The notes under the pieces: model-generated | The model's database searches: none | What the model saw: the letters and a program-made list of their open reading frames with translations, nothing else | Told to the model about the DNA's origin: nothing | From: Rhodospirillaceae bacterium | Lineage (GTDB): Bacteria; Pseudomonadota; Alphaproteobacteria; Rhodospirillales; Rhodospirillaceae | Direction: 5' to 3' | DNA length: 64,000 bases | NCBI GenBank assembly: GCA_029243545.1 | Contig: JAQWRV010000005.1 | Span: forward strand, 1-64,000 | Made by a program: the position numbers and the translations under genes | Shown here: one piece after another, positions 55,985-64,000 of the stretch | How the letters are laid out: every line of letters starts with the position of its first letter | Position numbering within the stretch: position 1 is the stretch's first letter

Positions 55985-56326
55985 TCAAGTCTTTGCAGCC
56001 GGTTTTCTGGCTATTTTCCGACCCGTCTTTTTTGCCAGACTCTTGCGTGGCGACGCCTGATCAGACGCTGAACCTGTTGTTTTTGGCGACGCCCCTTCTA
56101 AGGTTTCAAGGCGCGTCAAAAGACGCACCTGCTCTGCCCGTGCTTCAGAGGCCATGGCTTTAACAGCTTCAAATTCTTCCCGGGTCACAAAGTCTCGATC
56201 GGCCAGAAAGCGTTCGACCCTTTGACGAACAAGAACTTCGATCTCCTGCTTCAAGCTGCCAAGCGCTCCTAATGCACCTCCAGCAACCTTAGCAATATCG
56301 TCAAAAATTCTCTTTTGGCTTTGCAT
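55985..56326 (-). CDS. ubiK: ubiquinone biosynthesis accessory factor UbiK
   Basis: A 113-residue protein of the UbiK/BMFP family: MQSQKRIFDDIAKVAGGALG, then EIEVLVRQRVERFLADRDFV and a coiled-coil segment VTREEFEAVKAMASEARAEQ. The C-terminal tail is Lys/Arg-rich (KKTGRKIARKPAAKT). UbiK helps UbiJ-linked ubiquinone synthesis. Start at ATG 56326 fits the family; the open frame further upstream has no resemblance. Divergent from hldD. Confidence 0.88.
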   Translation of the reverse strand: MQSQKRIFDDIAKVAGGALGALGSLKQEIEVLVRQRVERFLADRDFVTREEFEAVKAMASEARAEQVRLLTRLETLEGASPKTTGSASDQASPRKSLAKKTGRKIARKPAAKT

Positions 56327-56465
56327 CTTGCGTCTCCGTTGCCGGTATTCATTTAGACTATCTGTTCTTATGTGCTTCTCTTCAAGCCTTCTCCGTACTG
56401 GCCATTGCCGCATGATAAGCGATCCGGCATAACTCGAACCACATAGCATAGTGGACACACCCTGC

Positions 56466-57452
56466 ATGCTCGCTCTTACCGGCGCCGCCGGATTCATAGG
56501 TTCAAATTTCATGGCCGCTTGGGAAACCCATGAGGACCGCCCCATTGCGGCTTTTGATACGATCGATAGCCCGGAAAAACAATTCAATGTCGATAAACGG
56601 CGAAATGTAACCTGGTTTGGTCCAGCTGATATCCTTACCTTCTTGCAAGCCAATGCAGAATTGATAGAAGTGGTGGTCCACCTAGGTGCAGAGACGAACA
56701 CCACGGCCTCTGACCGATCGGCCGTTTTTGCAGTGAATGTCGATCTGAGCACGGCACTTTGGACGTGGTGCGCGGAGAATTCTATACCGTTTATTTATGC
56801 ATCTTCAGCTTCAGTTTATGGTGATGGCACCCAGGGCTTTAACGATGACCTCTCTCTCGGCGCACTGAATGCCTTAAAGCCGCTCAATCTCTACGGACAA
56901 AGTAAACTTGCCTTTGATACGTTCGTATCTCAAGCCGTATTCGATGGATCTCCGGCGCCACCGCAATGGGCGGGACTTCGCTTTTTCAATGTCTATGGTC
57001 CGAATGAAACCCATAAAGGCACCCAGGCAAGCGTCGTATCGCAAATGCATCCGATCGCTGCCAAAGGCGATGCTTATGCGCTGTTCCGGTCTCACCGGGA
57101 AGGCATAGGCAACGGTAAACAAAAACGCGATTTCGTCTTTGTCGACGACTGCACTGCCGTCATTCGATGGTTACTGGAAACACCAACTGTCACAGGTCTT
57201 TTTAACGTCGGAACAGGAAAAGCCCGCACGTTTCTGGACCTCGCACGGGCGGTGTATACCGCAGCGGATCAACCCTTCACGATTACTTGGCGAGATACGC
57301 CGGCTCATTTACAAACCCACTACCAATATTTCACAGAAGCGAATATGAGCCGGCTGGAAGCCGAAGGATACCCAGACGCGTTTACCTCTTTAGAAGACGG
57401 TGTCACCATCACTATTCGAGACTACCTCAGCAACCCAAACCCTTACCGTTGA
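56466..57452 (+). CDS. hldD: ADP-L-glycero-D-manno-heptose-6-epimerase
   Basis: A 328-residue extended SDR: TGAAGFIGSNFMAAWE (Rossmann), HLGAETNTTASD, YASSASVYGDGTQGF, catalytic LYGQSKLAFDTF and GLRFFNVYGPNETHKG. The last segment, with His-Lys-Gly, is typical of HldD, which makes the L-heptose precursor of LPS. The start is ATG 56466; a GTG at 56451 also fits the frame. Followed by lgt with 4 bp between. Confidence 0.85.
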   Translation: MLALTGAAGFIGSNFMAAWETHEDRPIAAFDTIDSPEKQFNVDKRRNVTWFGPADILTFLQANAELIEVVVHLGAETNTTASDRSAVFAVNVDLSTALWTWCAENSIPFIYASSASVYGDGTQGFNDDLSLGALNALKPLNLYGQSKLAFDTFVSQAVFDGSPAPPQWAGLRFFNVYGPNETHKGTQASVVSQMHPIAAKGDAYALFRSHREGIGNGKQKRDFVFVDDCTAVIRWLLETPTVTGLFNVGTGKARTFLDLARAVYTAADQPFTITWRDTPAHLQTHYQYFTEANMSRLEAEGYPDAFTSLEDGVTITIRDYLSNPNPYR

Positions 57453-57456
57453 TTAT

Positions 57457-58275
57457 ATGACTCCGTTTGCCCTGACATTTCCGGCTATTAACCCAATCCT
57501 GATTGAACTGGGTCCATTTGCCATTCGCTGGTATGCGCTGGCCTATATTGCAGGGCTCTTTGGCGGGGTCTGGTACGCGCGCCAATTGGTCTTGAGACCG
57601 CCCGCGCTTTTGAAGCCCTCTCAGATTGACGACTTTTTGATTTGGGTTTTGCTAGGAATCGTTTTTGGCGGACGGCTGGGCTACGTGCTGTTTTATAAGC
57701 CTGCCTACTATCTTGCCAATCCAGCTGAAATTTTAATGACGTGGACCGGTGGGATGTCGTTTCACGGCGGCTTACTTGGCGTCATCGCAGCCATCATCCT
57801 ATTTGCGCGGAAAGCCCGCGTCGATAAATGGTATGTTTCAGACAACGTCGGCTGTGCGGTTCCCATTGGGTTATTCCTCGGCCGCGTAGCAAATTTCATT
57901 AACGGTGAACTTTACGGCCGTTTTGCCACCGATGTCCCTTGGGCTATGGCCTTCCCCGGCGGCGGCCCCATAGCCCGCCATCCGAGCCAACTCTATGAAG
58001 CGCTTCTTGAAGGCCTACTCCTGTTCATCGTCATGCATCTCCTTTGGCGCAACGAAGCCATTCGCTCTAAGCCCGGTGTCCTAACCGGATGTTTTTGTGT
58101 TGGATACGGATTGTCACGGATAGTCGCTGAATTCTTTCGAGAACCAGACCGCCATCTAGGGTTCATTGCTGCTGGCACGACCATGGGGCAAATTCTTTCC
58201 ATTCCCATGATCCTGTTTGGGCTTTGGGTGATACGGCGATCCCTTGCCCAGCCCGCCCTAAAAACCAAAGCATGA
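57457..58275 (+). CDS. lgt: prolipoprotein diacylglyceryl transferase
   Basis: A 272-residue inner-membrane enzyme that adds diacylglycerol to lipobox Cys. It shows AIRWYALAYIAGLFGGVWYA, GGRLGYVLFY, MSFHGGLLGVIAA (with the His-Gly-Gly) and GRVANFINGELYGR (the Lgt signature). The end ARHPSQLYEALLEG and FREPDRHLG fit. ATG 57457 gives the family N-terminus. Overlaps the methyltransferase gene start by ATGA. Confidence 0.95.
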   Translation: MTPFALTFPAINPILIELGPFAIRWYALAYIAGLFGGVWYARQLVLRPPALLKPSQIDDFLIWVLLGIVFGGRLGYVLFYKPAYYLANPAEILMTWTGGMSFHGGLLGVIAAIILFARKARVDKWYVSDNVGCAVPIGLFLGRVANFINGELYGRFATDVPWAMAFPGGGPIARHPSQLYEALLEGLLLFIVMHLLWRNEAIRSKPGVLTGCFCVGYGLSRIVAEFFREPDRHLGFIAAGTTMGQILSIPMILFGLWVIRRSLAQPALKTKA

Positions 58276-59345
58276 GCGGCCCGGACATCACTGGCGAATT
58301 AGCGGATCAAATCGCCAAAGACGGGCCTATTTCTGTAGCGGCGTATATGAAGGCCATCGCAGAGTCTTATTACTCATCGGGCCATGTCTTCGGCAAAGAC
58401 GGAGACTTCGTGACAGCCCCTGAAGTGTCTCAAATATTTGGAGAACTGATCGGTCTGTGGTGTGTGACGGCATGGCAGGCTCTTGGCCAGCCCCGGCACA
58501 TCAACATTGTCGAATGCGGGCCAGGCCGCGGAACACTTATGGCCGATGCTATGCGGGCCATTGGCGAAGTTATACCTGCCTTTCTGAATACCGCCTCCAT
58601 ACATCTGGTTGAGCAAAGCCCGGCACTCCGTAGCCAGCAACGAACTCTTCTTAGGGCGTACGACGTTGAATGGCACGACGATTTGTCCACGCTGCCGTAT
58701 GGTCAACTCATTATCATTGGCAACGAATTTCTCGATGCGCTTCCTGTGCACCAATACGAGAGAACAGCGGCTGGCTGGTGTGAGCGCCTTGTCAGTTACA
58801 GTAGTTGTGAGTTTTCATTCACCACCGCCCCCTTCCCTGCAAATGTGATTGACGACACATTTGATGACGCCCCGGTCGGAAGTATTATTGAGCATTCTGG
58901 AGCTGTGGAAGATACGGTAAAAGAAATGGCTCAGCTCTGTATAGACCGACATGGCGTCGCTCTGATGATCGACTACGGTCACACGCAGTCGGATATTGGA
59001 GAGACCCTTCAAGCCATGAAAGACCATTCCTATCATCCGGTTCTAAAGGACCCTGGCACAGCCGATATAACCGCCCACGTTGACTTCGCCCTAGTCGCGC
59101 AAACAGCCCGCTCAGAAGGGGCAAGCGTGCTTGGGCCCATAGAACAAGGCGTATGGTTGCGACGGATCGGCGCGTCGGTGAGGGAGGCTCAACTGTGTGC
59201 CGATAAAACACCTGAGACCGTTGTCACCATTAAGGAAAGTGTTGGCCGCCTAATCGATGCTGAGGGCATGGGAACTCTCTTTAAAGTGATTGCCTTAGCC
59301 CCGCGAGAGATTGGATCGCTCGCCGGCTTTGAAGTGGAGCGGTAA
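58272..59345 (+). CDS. SAM-dependent methyltransferase, MidA/NDUFAF7 family
   Basis: A 357-residue protein of the family that includes human NDUFAF7, which dimethylates an Arg of complex I subunit NDUFS2. It shows GPISVAAYMKAIAESYY, GDFVTAPEVSQIFGELIG, ECGPGRGTLMAD (SAM loop) and GNEFLDALPVHQYE. Bacterial targets are not established. Coupled to lgt by ATGA and to pgeF by a 4-bp gap. Confidence 0.85.
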   Translation: MSGPDITGELADQIAKDGPISVAAYMKAIAESYYSSGHVFGKDGDFVTAPEVSQIFGELIGLWCVTAWQALGQPRHINIVECGPGRGTLMADAMRAIGEVIPAFLNTASIHLVEQSPALRSQQRTLLRAYDVEWHDDLSTLPYGQLIIIGNEFLDALPVHQYERTAAGWCERLVSYSSCEFSFTTAPFPANVIDDTFDDAPVGSIIEHSGAVEDTVKEMAQLCIDRHGVALMIDYGHTQSDIGETLQAMKDHSYHPVLKDPGTADITAHVDFALVAQTARSEGASVLGPIEQGVWLRRIGASVREAQLCADKTPETVVTIKESVGRLIDAEGMGTLFKVIALAPREIGSLAGFEVER

Positions 59346-59349
59346 GTGT

Positions 59350-60117
59350 ATGTTGAAGGCCGATAACTTAACTGCCCTATCAAACGTTAAGCACGGCTTC
59401 TTTACGCGGCGGAACGGGCATTCGTCGGGAATATACGCGGGCCTGAATTGTGGACTAGGGTCTGGAGACCATAAGGGCGTAGTTATCCGCAATCGCAACA
59501 TGTGCGCGGAGCTGCTGGGAGTCGAATCTTGCAATCTTCTTACAGTTCACCAGGAACATACGGCTGACGTTGTAACCGTGGACACACCTTGGGTTCCGGA
59601 CGGCGCTCCGGTCGCGGACGCCCTGGTCACTGACCGCCCAGGCCTTGCGCTCGCGATCCTCGCTGCCGACTGCGCTCCGATCTTATTCGCTGATCCCGAA
59701 GCCGGTGTTATTGGCGCGGCCCACGCCGGTTGGAAAGGTGCATTCGGGGGAATTATAGAAGCCACTGTCGGCACAATGACAACGCTCGGTGCTCAACGAG
59801 AGACCATAAGGGTTGCGGTCGGGCCGTGTATCGGCGCCTCGTCCTACGAGGTTGGCCCTGAATTTAGAACGAGGATTGTCGAACAAAACACGGATCACGA
59901 TTGTTATTTTAAGGGCTCTGGAAAAGCAGATCATTTTTACTTTGATCTTCAGTCCTATGTGGCCAATCGAATTAAGCTAACTGGTATATCGAAAATCGAA
60001 TCCCTCGATACTAATACGTATGGAGATGAAGAACGATTTTTCAGCTACCGCCGGGCCTGCCATCGCGGTGAAACTGATTATGGCCGGCAACTCTCAGGCA
60101 TAGCTTTGATCGCCTAA
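59350..60117 (+). CDS. pgeF: peptidoglycan editing factor PgeF (laccase-domain protein)
   Basis: A 255-residue COG1496 protein. Metal/active site: VHQEHTADVV (His), LAADCAPILFADPE (Cys), GAAHAGWKGAFGG (His). It is reported in other bacteria to remove misincorporated L-Ser from peptidoglycan; oxidase naming is older. ATG 59350 lies 4 bp past the methyltransferase stop. Confidence 0.92.
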   Translation: MLKADNLTALSNVKHGFFTRRNGHSSGIYAGLNCGLGSGDHKGVVIRNRNMCAELLGVESCNLLTVHQEHTADVVTVDTPWVPDGAPVADALVTDRPGLALAILAADCAPILFADPEAGVIGAAHAGWKGAFGGIIEATVGTMTTLGAQRETIRVAVGPCIGASSYEVGPEFRTRIVEQNTDHDCYFKGSGKADHFYFDLQSYVANRIKLTGISKIESLDTNTYGDEERFFSYRRACHRGETDYGRQLSGIALIA

Positions 60118-60120
60118 TTT

Positions 60121-61008
60121 ATGAACCCCCGGTCCGCTCCTCAAAACATACTTTTGATTTTGCTCTTCGGGCTCCCCTTAACCGCATGCGGCAATGTACC
60201 CCGGCCATTTGAACCCACCCAAGGCGCAGTTATTTTTCTTCCCGAGAGCCCCAGCACTTTGGGCATTGGAGTGCTCCCGATTGGAGGAATTGACGCCGAT
60301 GCAGCCGAACAACTGGCTGGCGCGATCGCAGACGCGCTGCAGCAGCAGGATATTCCAGCCGAGGCCGTGGACCGCGCTGGGCGCCTTGGTTACAGCCTTG
60401 AAGGTCACGTAAATATTGAAGGGTCGTCAAACCTCGGGGATGAATTAACCCTGACCTGGCATTTAAAAGACCGCAACGGAGACATCGCGCAACAATTCAC
60501 CCAAGCGCTGCAGATGGAACGGTCTGAGTGGAAAACACTTTCACAGGCGCAGCAGTCTCAAGTCGCCGATGACCTGACGTCAAAAGTCGCCTGGTCATTA
60601 GCACCCACGGGCCCGGTGGTTCACCCACCAGCGTTGCTCGGCACAGGACTGTCAGTGGTTATTCGCCCGCCGGCCGAAACACCAGGAGACGGTGCCATAG
60701 CCCTCGCCCGTATTCTCGGAAACCGACTAGCACAGCAAGGGTTCAAACCAGCTGCGGATGAGTCTGACTTTCAGATTGTTGGCTCTGTGACCGTCCGCCC
60801 CTACGATTCTGCTCATGACGATATTGCAATTGTCTGGCAGGTCTTAGACCCGGAGGACAAAGACTTAGGTGAAGTCAGGCTGGACAATCGAATTCCGCGG
60901 GGAGACTTAGACGGCCCATGGGGACTGGTCGCCGAGGCGATCATCGACTCAGCTTTCCCCGGGCTGATGGAAATCGTTGTCGCCGCGGGGCGTACCCGAA
61001 ACCAATAA
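60121..61008 (+). CDS. outer-membrane lipoprotein of unknown function
   Basis: A 295-residue lipoprotein: signal peptide ILLILLFGLPLTACGN with lipobox Leu-Thr-Ala-Cys. The mature part is alpha/beta; near the end a block (IAIVWQVLDPEDKDLGEVRL, then RGDLDGPWGLVAEAIIDSAF) recurs in uncharacterised alphaproteobacterial lipoproteins. Only 3 bp from pgeF, so it is in the lgt-midA-pgeF unit. Lgt from the same unit would lipidate it. Role unknown, perhaps envelope assembly. Confidence 0.7.
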   Translation: MNPRSAPQNILLILLFGLPLTACGNVPRPFEPTQGAVIFLPESPSTLGIGVLPIGGIDADAAEQLAGAIADALQQQDIPAEAVDRAGRLGYSLEGHVNIEGSSNLGDELTLTWHLKDRNGDIAQQFTQALQMERSEWKTLSQAQQSQVADDLTSKVAWSLAPTGPVVHPPALLGTGLSVVIRPPAETPGDGAIALARILGNRLAQQGFKPAADESDFQIVGSVTVRPYDSAHDDIAIVWQVLDPEDKDLGEVRLDNRIPRGDLDGPWGLVAEAIIDSAFPGLMEIVVAAGRTRNQ

Positions 61009-61142
61009 TGGCCAATCGGCAACACCATCCAAAGACTCGACCCATTATACCGTCCGGAACGTTTACAGAGCTGTGACAGATTGATAGGTTTTCGCCCGTC
61101 GGGAGCGGCTGGGGAACTATCCTTCAGGCCGGGTTTTGAGGA

Positions 61143-61163
61143 ACGTCCCACCGGACGTCCCAC
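61143..61163 (+). repeat. 9-bp direct repeat ahead of prs
   Basis: ACGTCCCAC occurs at 61143-61151 and 61155-61163 (12-bp period), 15 bases before the prs start. It may be a control element in the leader or a chance duplication. Confidence 0.3.
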
Positions 61164-61177
61164 AGGGGTCCATTGCA

Positions 61178-62113
61178 ATGAAATTGATGGCTGGGAATGC
61201 CAATAAGCCGCTCGCTGAGGCCATCGCGGCTTATCTGCAAGTTGAGCTAACCAACGCGTCGATCAAACGCTTCTCAGACATGGAAGTCTTTGTAGAAATC
61301 AATGAAAACGTTCGAGGTGAGGACGTCTTCGTGGTACAGCCGACATCTTATCCAGCCAACGACAATCTCATGGAATTGTTGGTGACCTTAGATGCGTTAC
61401 GCCGCGCCTCTGCGAACCGCGTTACGGCTGTGATTCCCTATTATGGGTATGCCAGACAAGATAGGAAGACGGCCCCACGGACACCGATTACGGCAAAACT
61501 CGTTGCCAATCTCATCGCCCAGGGCGGTGCCAGCCGCGTCGTCACGCTGGATCTCCATTCAGGGCAGATTCAGGGCTTTTTCGACATTCCACTGGACAAT
61601 CTGTACGCCCAACCCGTGTTTATAAACGACATCAAAGACCGATATTCCGACAACGGTGGCCCGATGATTGTTTCGCCCGATGTCGGTGGCGTGGTGCGGG
61701 CCAGGGCGTTTGCCAAAAGGCTCAATACGGATCTGGCTATTATAGACAAACGGCGCGAAAAGGCTGGCGTTTCCGAAGTCATGAACATCATCGGCGACGT
61801 TAATGATCGCGACTGCATCCTGGTTGACGATATTGTCGATTCAGCGGGCACTCTCTGTAATGCAGCGGTCGCCTTGATGAACGATGGTGCCAAATCCGTC
61901 TCAGCCTATGTGACCCACGGGGTCCTTTCAGGCGGCGCCGTCGGGCGGGTTTCTGCTTCTCCCATGCGGGAATTGGTTATTACAGACAGCATACAAGCCA
62001 CGGAGGCCGTCAGGCTGGCTGATAATGTCCGCCAGATGTCTATCGCCCCCCTCATGGCTGAGGCAGTCAAACGAATCAGTTCAGAATCCTCCGTCTCAAG
62101 CCTGTTTGACTAA
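61178..62113 (+). CDS. prs: ribose-phosphate pyrophosphokinase
   Basis: A 311-residue enzyme making PRPP from ribose 5-phosphate and ATP. It shows [31 protein letters not shown] (ATP loop start), [39 protein letters not shown] and the PRPP loop [21 protein letters not shown] 61178 is used; a slightly earlier in-frame codon at 61136 is unlikely. Followed by rplY. Confidence 0.96.
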   Translation: MKLMAGNANKPLAEAIAAYLQVELTNASIKRFSDMEVFVEINENVRGEDVFVVQPTSYPANDNLMELLVTLDALRRASANRVTAVIPYYGYARQDRKTAPRTPITAKLVANLIAQGGASRVVTLDLHSGQIQGFFDIPLDNLYAQPVFINDIKDRYSDNGGPMIVSPDVGGVVRARAFAKRLNTDLAIIDKRREKAGVSEVMNIIGDVNDRDCILVDDIVDSAGTLCNAAVALMNDGAKSVSAYVTHGVLSGGAVGRVSASPMRELVITDSIQATEAVRLADNVRQMSIAPLMAEAVKRISSESSVSSLFD

Positions 62114-62152
62114 CATTCCCCTTGGCGCTGAAAAGCACCCGCTCTGTGGGGC

Positions 62153-62181
62153 TTGAGCCCAACCCCGAATCACTGTATATC
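62153..62181 (+). promoter_or_regulatory. promoter of rplY-pth-ychF
   Basis: TTGAGC (62153-62158) and TATATC (62176-62181) are separated by 17 bases, 99 bp ahead of the rplY start. A GGG-CTTGAG-CCC hairpin at 62149-62160 overlaps the -35 and may serve as a weak end for prs transcripts. Confidence 0.45.
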
Positions 62182-62279
62182 GCGCCCTTCGCGTTGCCCT
62201 TGGCTTACCGGGGTTTGCGCGAACCCGGCGGCGACACCCCTGGAGGCCTGCCGGGAACATATACATAAGGAGACCAGAA

Positions 62280-62966
62280 ATGGCCGAAGCAAGCGCCCTG
62301 ACAGTTCAGGGACGCGACCGGGCCGGCAAGGGGGCAGCCCGCGCAATACGCCGAGAAGGCCTCGTGCCTGGCGTAATCTATGGAGATAAAAAGGACGCCG
62401 TCCTAATTTCCATGGAACCGCGCGACCTGTTCGTAGCTATGCACAAACCCGGTTTCGCGACCCAGATTTTTGAAATTACCGTCGATAAGACGACCCACCG
62501 AGCCATGGCTCAGGATGTCCAACTCGATCCCGTGCGGGATGTGCCCATACACGTGGATTTTAGGCGTATTGGCAAGGATACGGTTGTAACCGTTGAAGTG
62601 CCGGTTCACTTCTTAAATGAAGAGGGATCTCCCGGCCTCAAGCGCGGCGGCGTCATCAACGTCGTGCGCCATACCATCGAGGTTCGCGCTAAACCGGATG
62701 ATCTACCCGAGCAATTCGAGGTCGATTTAACGGGTTTAGACATCGGCGATTCGGTGCACATCAGTGCTATTAGTATGCCCGATGGCGTAGCCCCGACGAT
62801 TTCTGATCGCGACTTCACCGTCTGCACGATCGCCGCTCCGACTGTACAAGCCGTCGAAGAAGAGACTGAAGAAGGCGAGGAAGGGGAAGAGGGTGCCGAA
62901 GGCGAAGATGCCGAGGTGGAAGCAGAAGGCGGCGAAGACGACAAGAAAGAAGAGTCTGCCAAATAG
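62280..62966 (+). CDS. rplY: 50S ribosomal protein L25/general stress protein Ctc
   Basis: A 228-residue long form of L25: the N-terminal 5S-RNA-binding domain (about 1-95, GRDRAGKGAARAIRREGLVP) and a C-terminal TL5-like domain (about 100-190, DDLPEQFEVDLTGLDIGDSV). The last 40 residues are a highly acidic Glu/Asp/Gly tail ending in Lys-rich EESAK. AAGGAGA lies 7 bases upstream. Precedes pth as in many bacteria. Confidence 0.95.
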   Translation: MAEASALTVQGRDRAGKGAARAIRREGLVPGVIYGDKKDAVLISMEPRDLFVAMHKPGFATQIFEITVDKTTHRAMAQDVQLDPVRDVPIHVDFRRIGKDTVVTVEVPVHFLNEEGSPGLKRGGVINVVRHTIEVRAKPDDLPEQFEVDLTGLDIGDSVHISAISMPDGVAPTISDRDFTVCTIAAPTVQAVEEETEEGEEGEEGAEGEDAEVEAEGGEDDKKEESAK

Positions 62967-62975
62967 AATTGGGTC

Positions 62976-62997
62976 GGGCCCGGCTCAAGCCGGACCC
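62976..62997 (+). terminator. hairpin after rplY (possible terminator or attenuator)
   Basis: GGGCCCGGCT pairs with AGCCGGACCC (one G-U) around a short loop, 10 bases past the rplY stop. The following sequence is CGCTTCATTGTT, only weakly T-rich, so it may end or reduce transcription into pth. Confidence 0.4.
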
Positions 62998-63051
62998 GCT
63001 TCATTGTTCTCGAAATTGTATTCATTCCATCGCTTTTAATGCGAGACCGCC

Positions 63052-63672
63052 ATGCGTTTGCTTGTCGGCCTGGGCAATCCTGGCTCCGGCTATGCCAATA
63101 ATAGACACAACCTCGGCTTCATGACCGTCGATGAGCTCGTTGAGCGTTATAACCTGGGCGCGTGGCGCGGCAAGTTTCAGGGCCAGGTCGCAGAGGGCCG
63201 TGTTGGCAACAACAAGGTCGCGGTACTAAAGCCAACAACGTTTATGAATGAGTCAGGCCGGGCTTTAAACGAAGCTATCAAGTTTTACAAAATTGACCTT
63301 GATGACCTAGTGGTGTTTTTTGATGAGATCGAGTTGGCACCAGGGAGAATCCGCGTCAAAAAAGGCGGCGGTCATGCCGGTCACAACGGTATTCGCAGTT
63401 TGATCTCTCACATTAGTGGTGATTTCTGGCGGGTGCGCATGGGTGTTGGTCACCCTGGTCACAAAGACCGGGTCTCAGGATACGTCCTTCAGGACTTTGC
63501 CAAATCGGACCAGGACTGGGTTCGAACCCTTGTTAATGCAACCGTCGACTCAACACCGCTTCTCCTCGACGGCGACCACAACCGATTCATGTCAGACGTA
63601 GCCCGAGCAATGAATGATGTATCAACACCACTCTCACTACGCGATGCTATTAAAGCAGAAAAAGAAGAGTAA
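63052..63672 (+). CDS. pth: peptidyl-tRNA hydrolase
   Basis: A 206-residue enzyme that recycles peptidyl-tRNA. It shows [20 protein letters not shown] with the catalytic His, [30 protein letters not shown] and the [11 protein letters not shown] segment. Start ATG 63052. ychF follows 5 bp later, so they share a transcript. Confidence 0.96.
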   Translation: MRLLVGLGNPGSGYANNRHNLGFMTVDELVERYNLGAWRGKFQGQVAEGRVGNNKVAVLKPTTFMNESGRALNEAIKFYKIDLDDLVVFFDEIELAPGRIRVKKGGGHAGHNGIRSLISHISGDFWRVRMGVGHPGHKDRVSGYVLQDFAKSDQDWVRTLVNATVDSTPLLLDGDHNRFMSDVARAMNDVSTPLSLRDAIKAEKEE

Positions 63673-63677
63673 AGTTT

Positions 63678-64000
63678 ATGGGTTTTAACTGCGGCATCGT
63701 TGGACTGCCAAATGTGGGCAAGTCAACACTTTTCAACGCTTTAACGTCAACAGCCGCAGCGCAAGCCGCTAACTTTCCGTTCTGCACCATCGAGCCAAAT
63801 GTGGGCCGTGTCGCCGTTCCCGATGACCGCTTAATGCGGATTACCGAAATCACCAAGTCTGCGGAAACCATTCCGACTCAGCTCGAGTTTGTTGATATTG
63901 CCGGATTGGTGAAGGGCGCTAGTAAGGGTGAAGGCCTTGGCAATAAGTTTCTTGCCAACATCCGCGAAGTTGACGCCATCGTTCATGTCCTCCGGTGCTT
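63678..64000 (+). CDS. ychF: redox-regulated ribosome-binding ATPase YchF, 5' part
   Basis: The first 107 residues of YchF/OLA1: [20 protein letters not shown] with the P-loop, [20 protein letters not shown], and [20 protein letters not shown] (G3 loop). The window ends inside the gene. YchF prefers ATP, unlike other Obg-type proteins, and binds the ribosome. Directly downstream of pth, a common pair. Confidence 0.95.
   Translation, partial: MGFNCGIVGLPNVGKSTLFNALTSTAAAQAANFPFCTIEPNVGRVAVPDDRLMRITEITKSAETIPTQLEFVDIAGLVKGASKGEGLGNKFLANIREVDAIVHVLRC

Noticed and set aside
56327-56752. N-terminal extension of UbiK
   Set aside because: The open frame is antisense to hldD and not similar to the family; ATG 56326 matches known starts.
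62149-62160. GGG-CTTGAG-CCC hairpin after prs as a strong terminator
   Set aside because: Short stem and no T run; it also overlaps the likely rplY promoter.

Overview
The window reads as a chromosomal segment of an alphaproteobacterium, most like a marine Rhodospirillales-type lineage of roughly 50% G+C. This is inferred from family content and gene order: a petP/petR-like MarR and response-regulator pair, Coq7- and UbiK-type ubiquinone genes, aerobic cobaltochelatase subunits cobS-cobT beside bolA, a J-domain gene and rpmB, aroK-aroB followed by a CorC-type transporter, and lgt, a MidA/NDUFAF7 methyltransferase and pgeF in a row. There is one tRNA (Leu, CAA). I see no rRNA, CRISPR array, insertion sequence or prophage.

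Layout. 1-6.3 kb is a decay zone: a receiver-domain fragment, two intact MFS carriers, a third MFS copy with its middle missing, and a PAS protein joined to the last third of an EAL domain. Between them lies the glutathione-dependent formaldehyde pathway (adhC, fghA). 6.2-10 kb holds a DehI-like gene, an alpha/beta hydrolase, a concentrative nucleoside transporter and a small exported protein. 10-16.7 kb holds tRNA-Leu, a DedA/YqaA-like protein, dsbB, coq7, an HNH nuclease, gluQ, xerD, a 704-residue exported protein and a 45-residue membrane peptide. 17-22.3 kb carries aroK, aroB, a CorC-type transporter, a CBS protein, a DUF2889 protein, bolA and a J-domain protein. 22.3-27.2 kb has an SDR without its catalytic residues, cobS, cobT, rpmB and two unrecognised small frames. 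27.2-32.3 kb has a two-helix membrane protein, a DUF4743/Nudix protein, accA, pgk and gap. 32.6-36.2 kb is a peptide-type ABC importer lacking a binding protein. 36.4-43.6 kb has a Tat-type DUF1501 protein with an apparent ATA start, a TPR-glycosyltransferase and a 5-oxoprolinase-type hydantoinase. 43.6-50 kb has an agmatine deiminase remnant, a CaCA antiporter, a pteridine-reductase-like SDR with folB, uvrC, pgsA, moaD and moaE. 50-56.4 kb has ilvE, petP-petR-kinase, a TetR regulator, proC, a YbjN protein and ubiK. 56.4-64 kb is a close-packed run: hldD, lgt, midA, pgeF, a lipoprotein gene, prs, rplY, pth and the start of ychF.

Most genes are core housekeeping. The main surprises are four gene remnants, two made by in-frame internal deletion; a DUF1501 gene whose strong Shine-Dalgarno points at ATA; small genes not easily called by standard methods; a possible adhC-fghA-MFS transcription unit; and a perfect 11-bp inverted repeat between ilvE and petP. 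I found no convincing wholly new multi-gene system. The best candidates for undescribed biology are the two small frames next to rpmB and the small-peptide/704-residue exported pair divergent from aroK.
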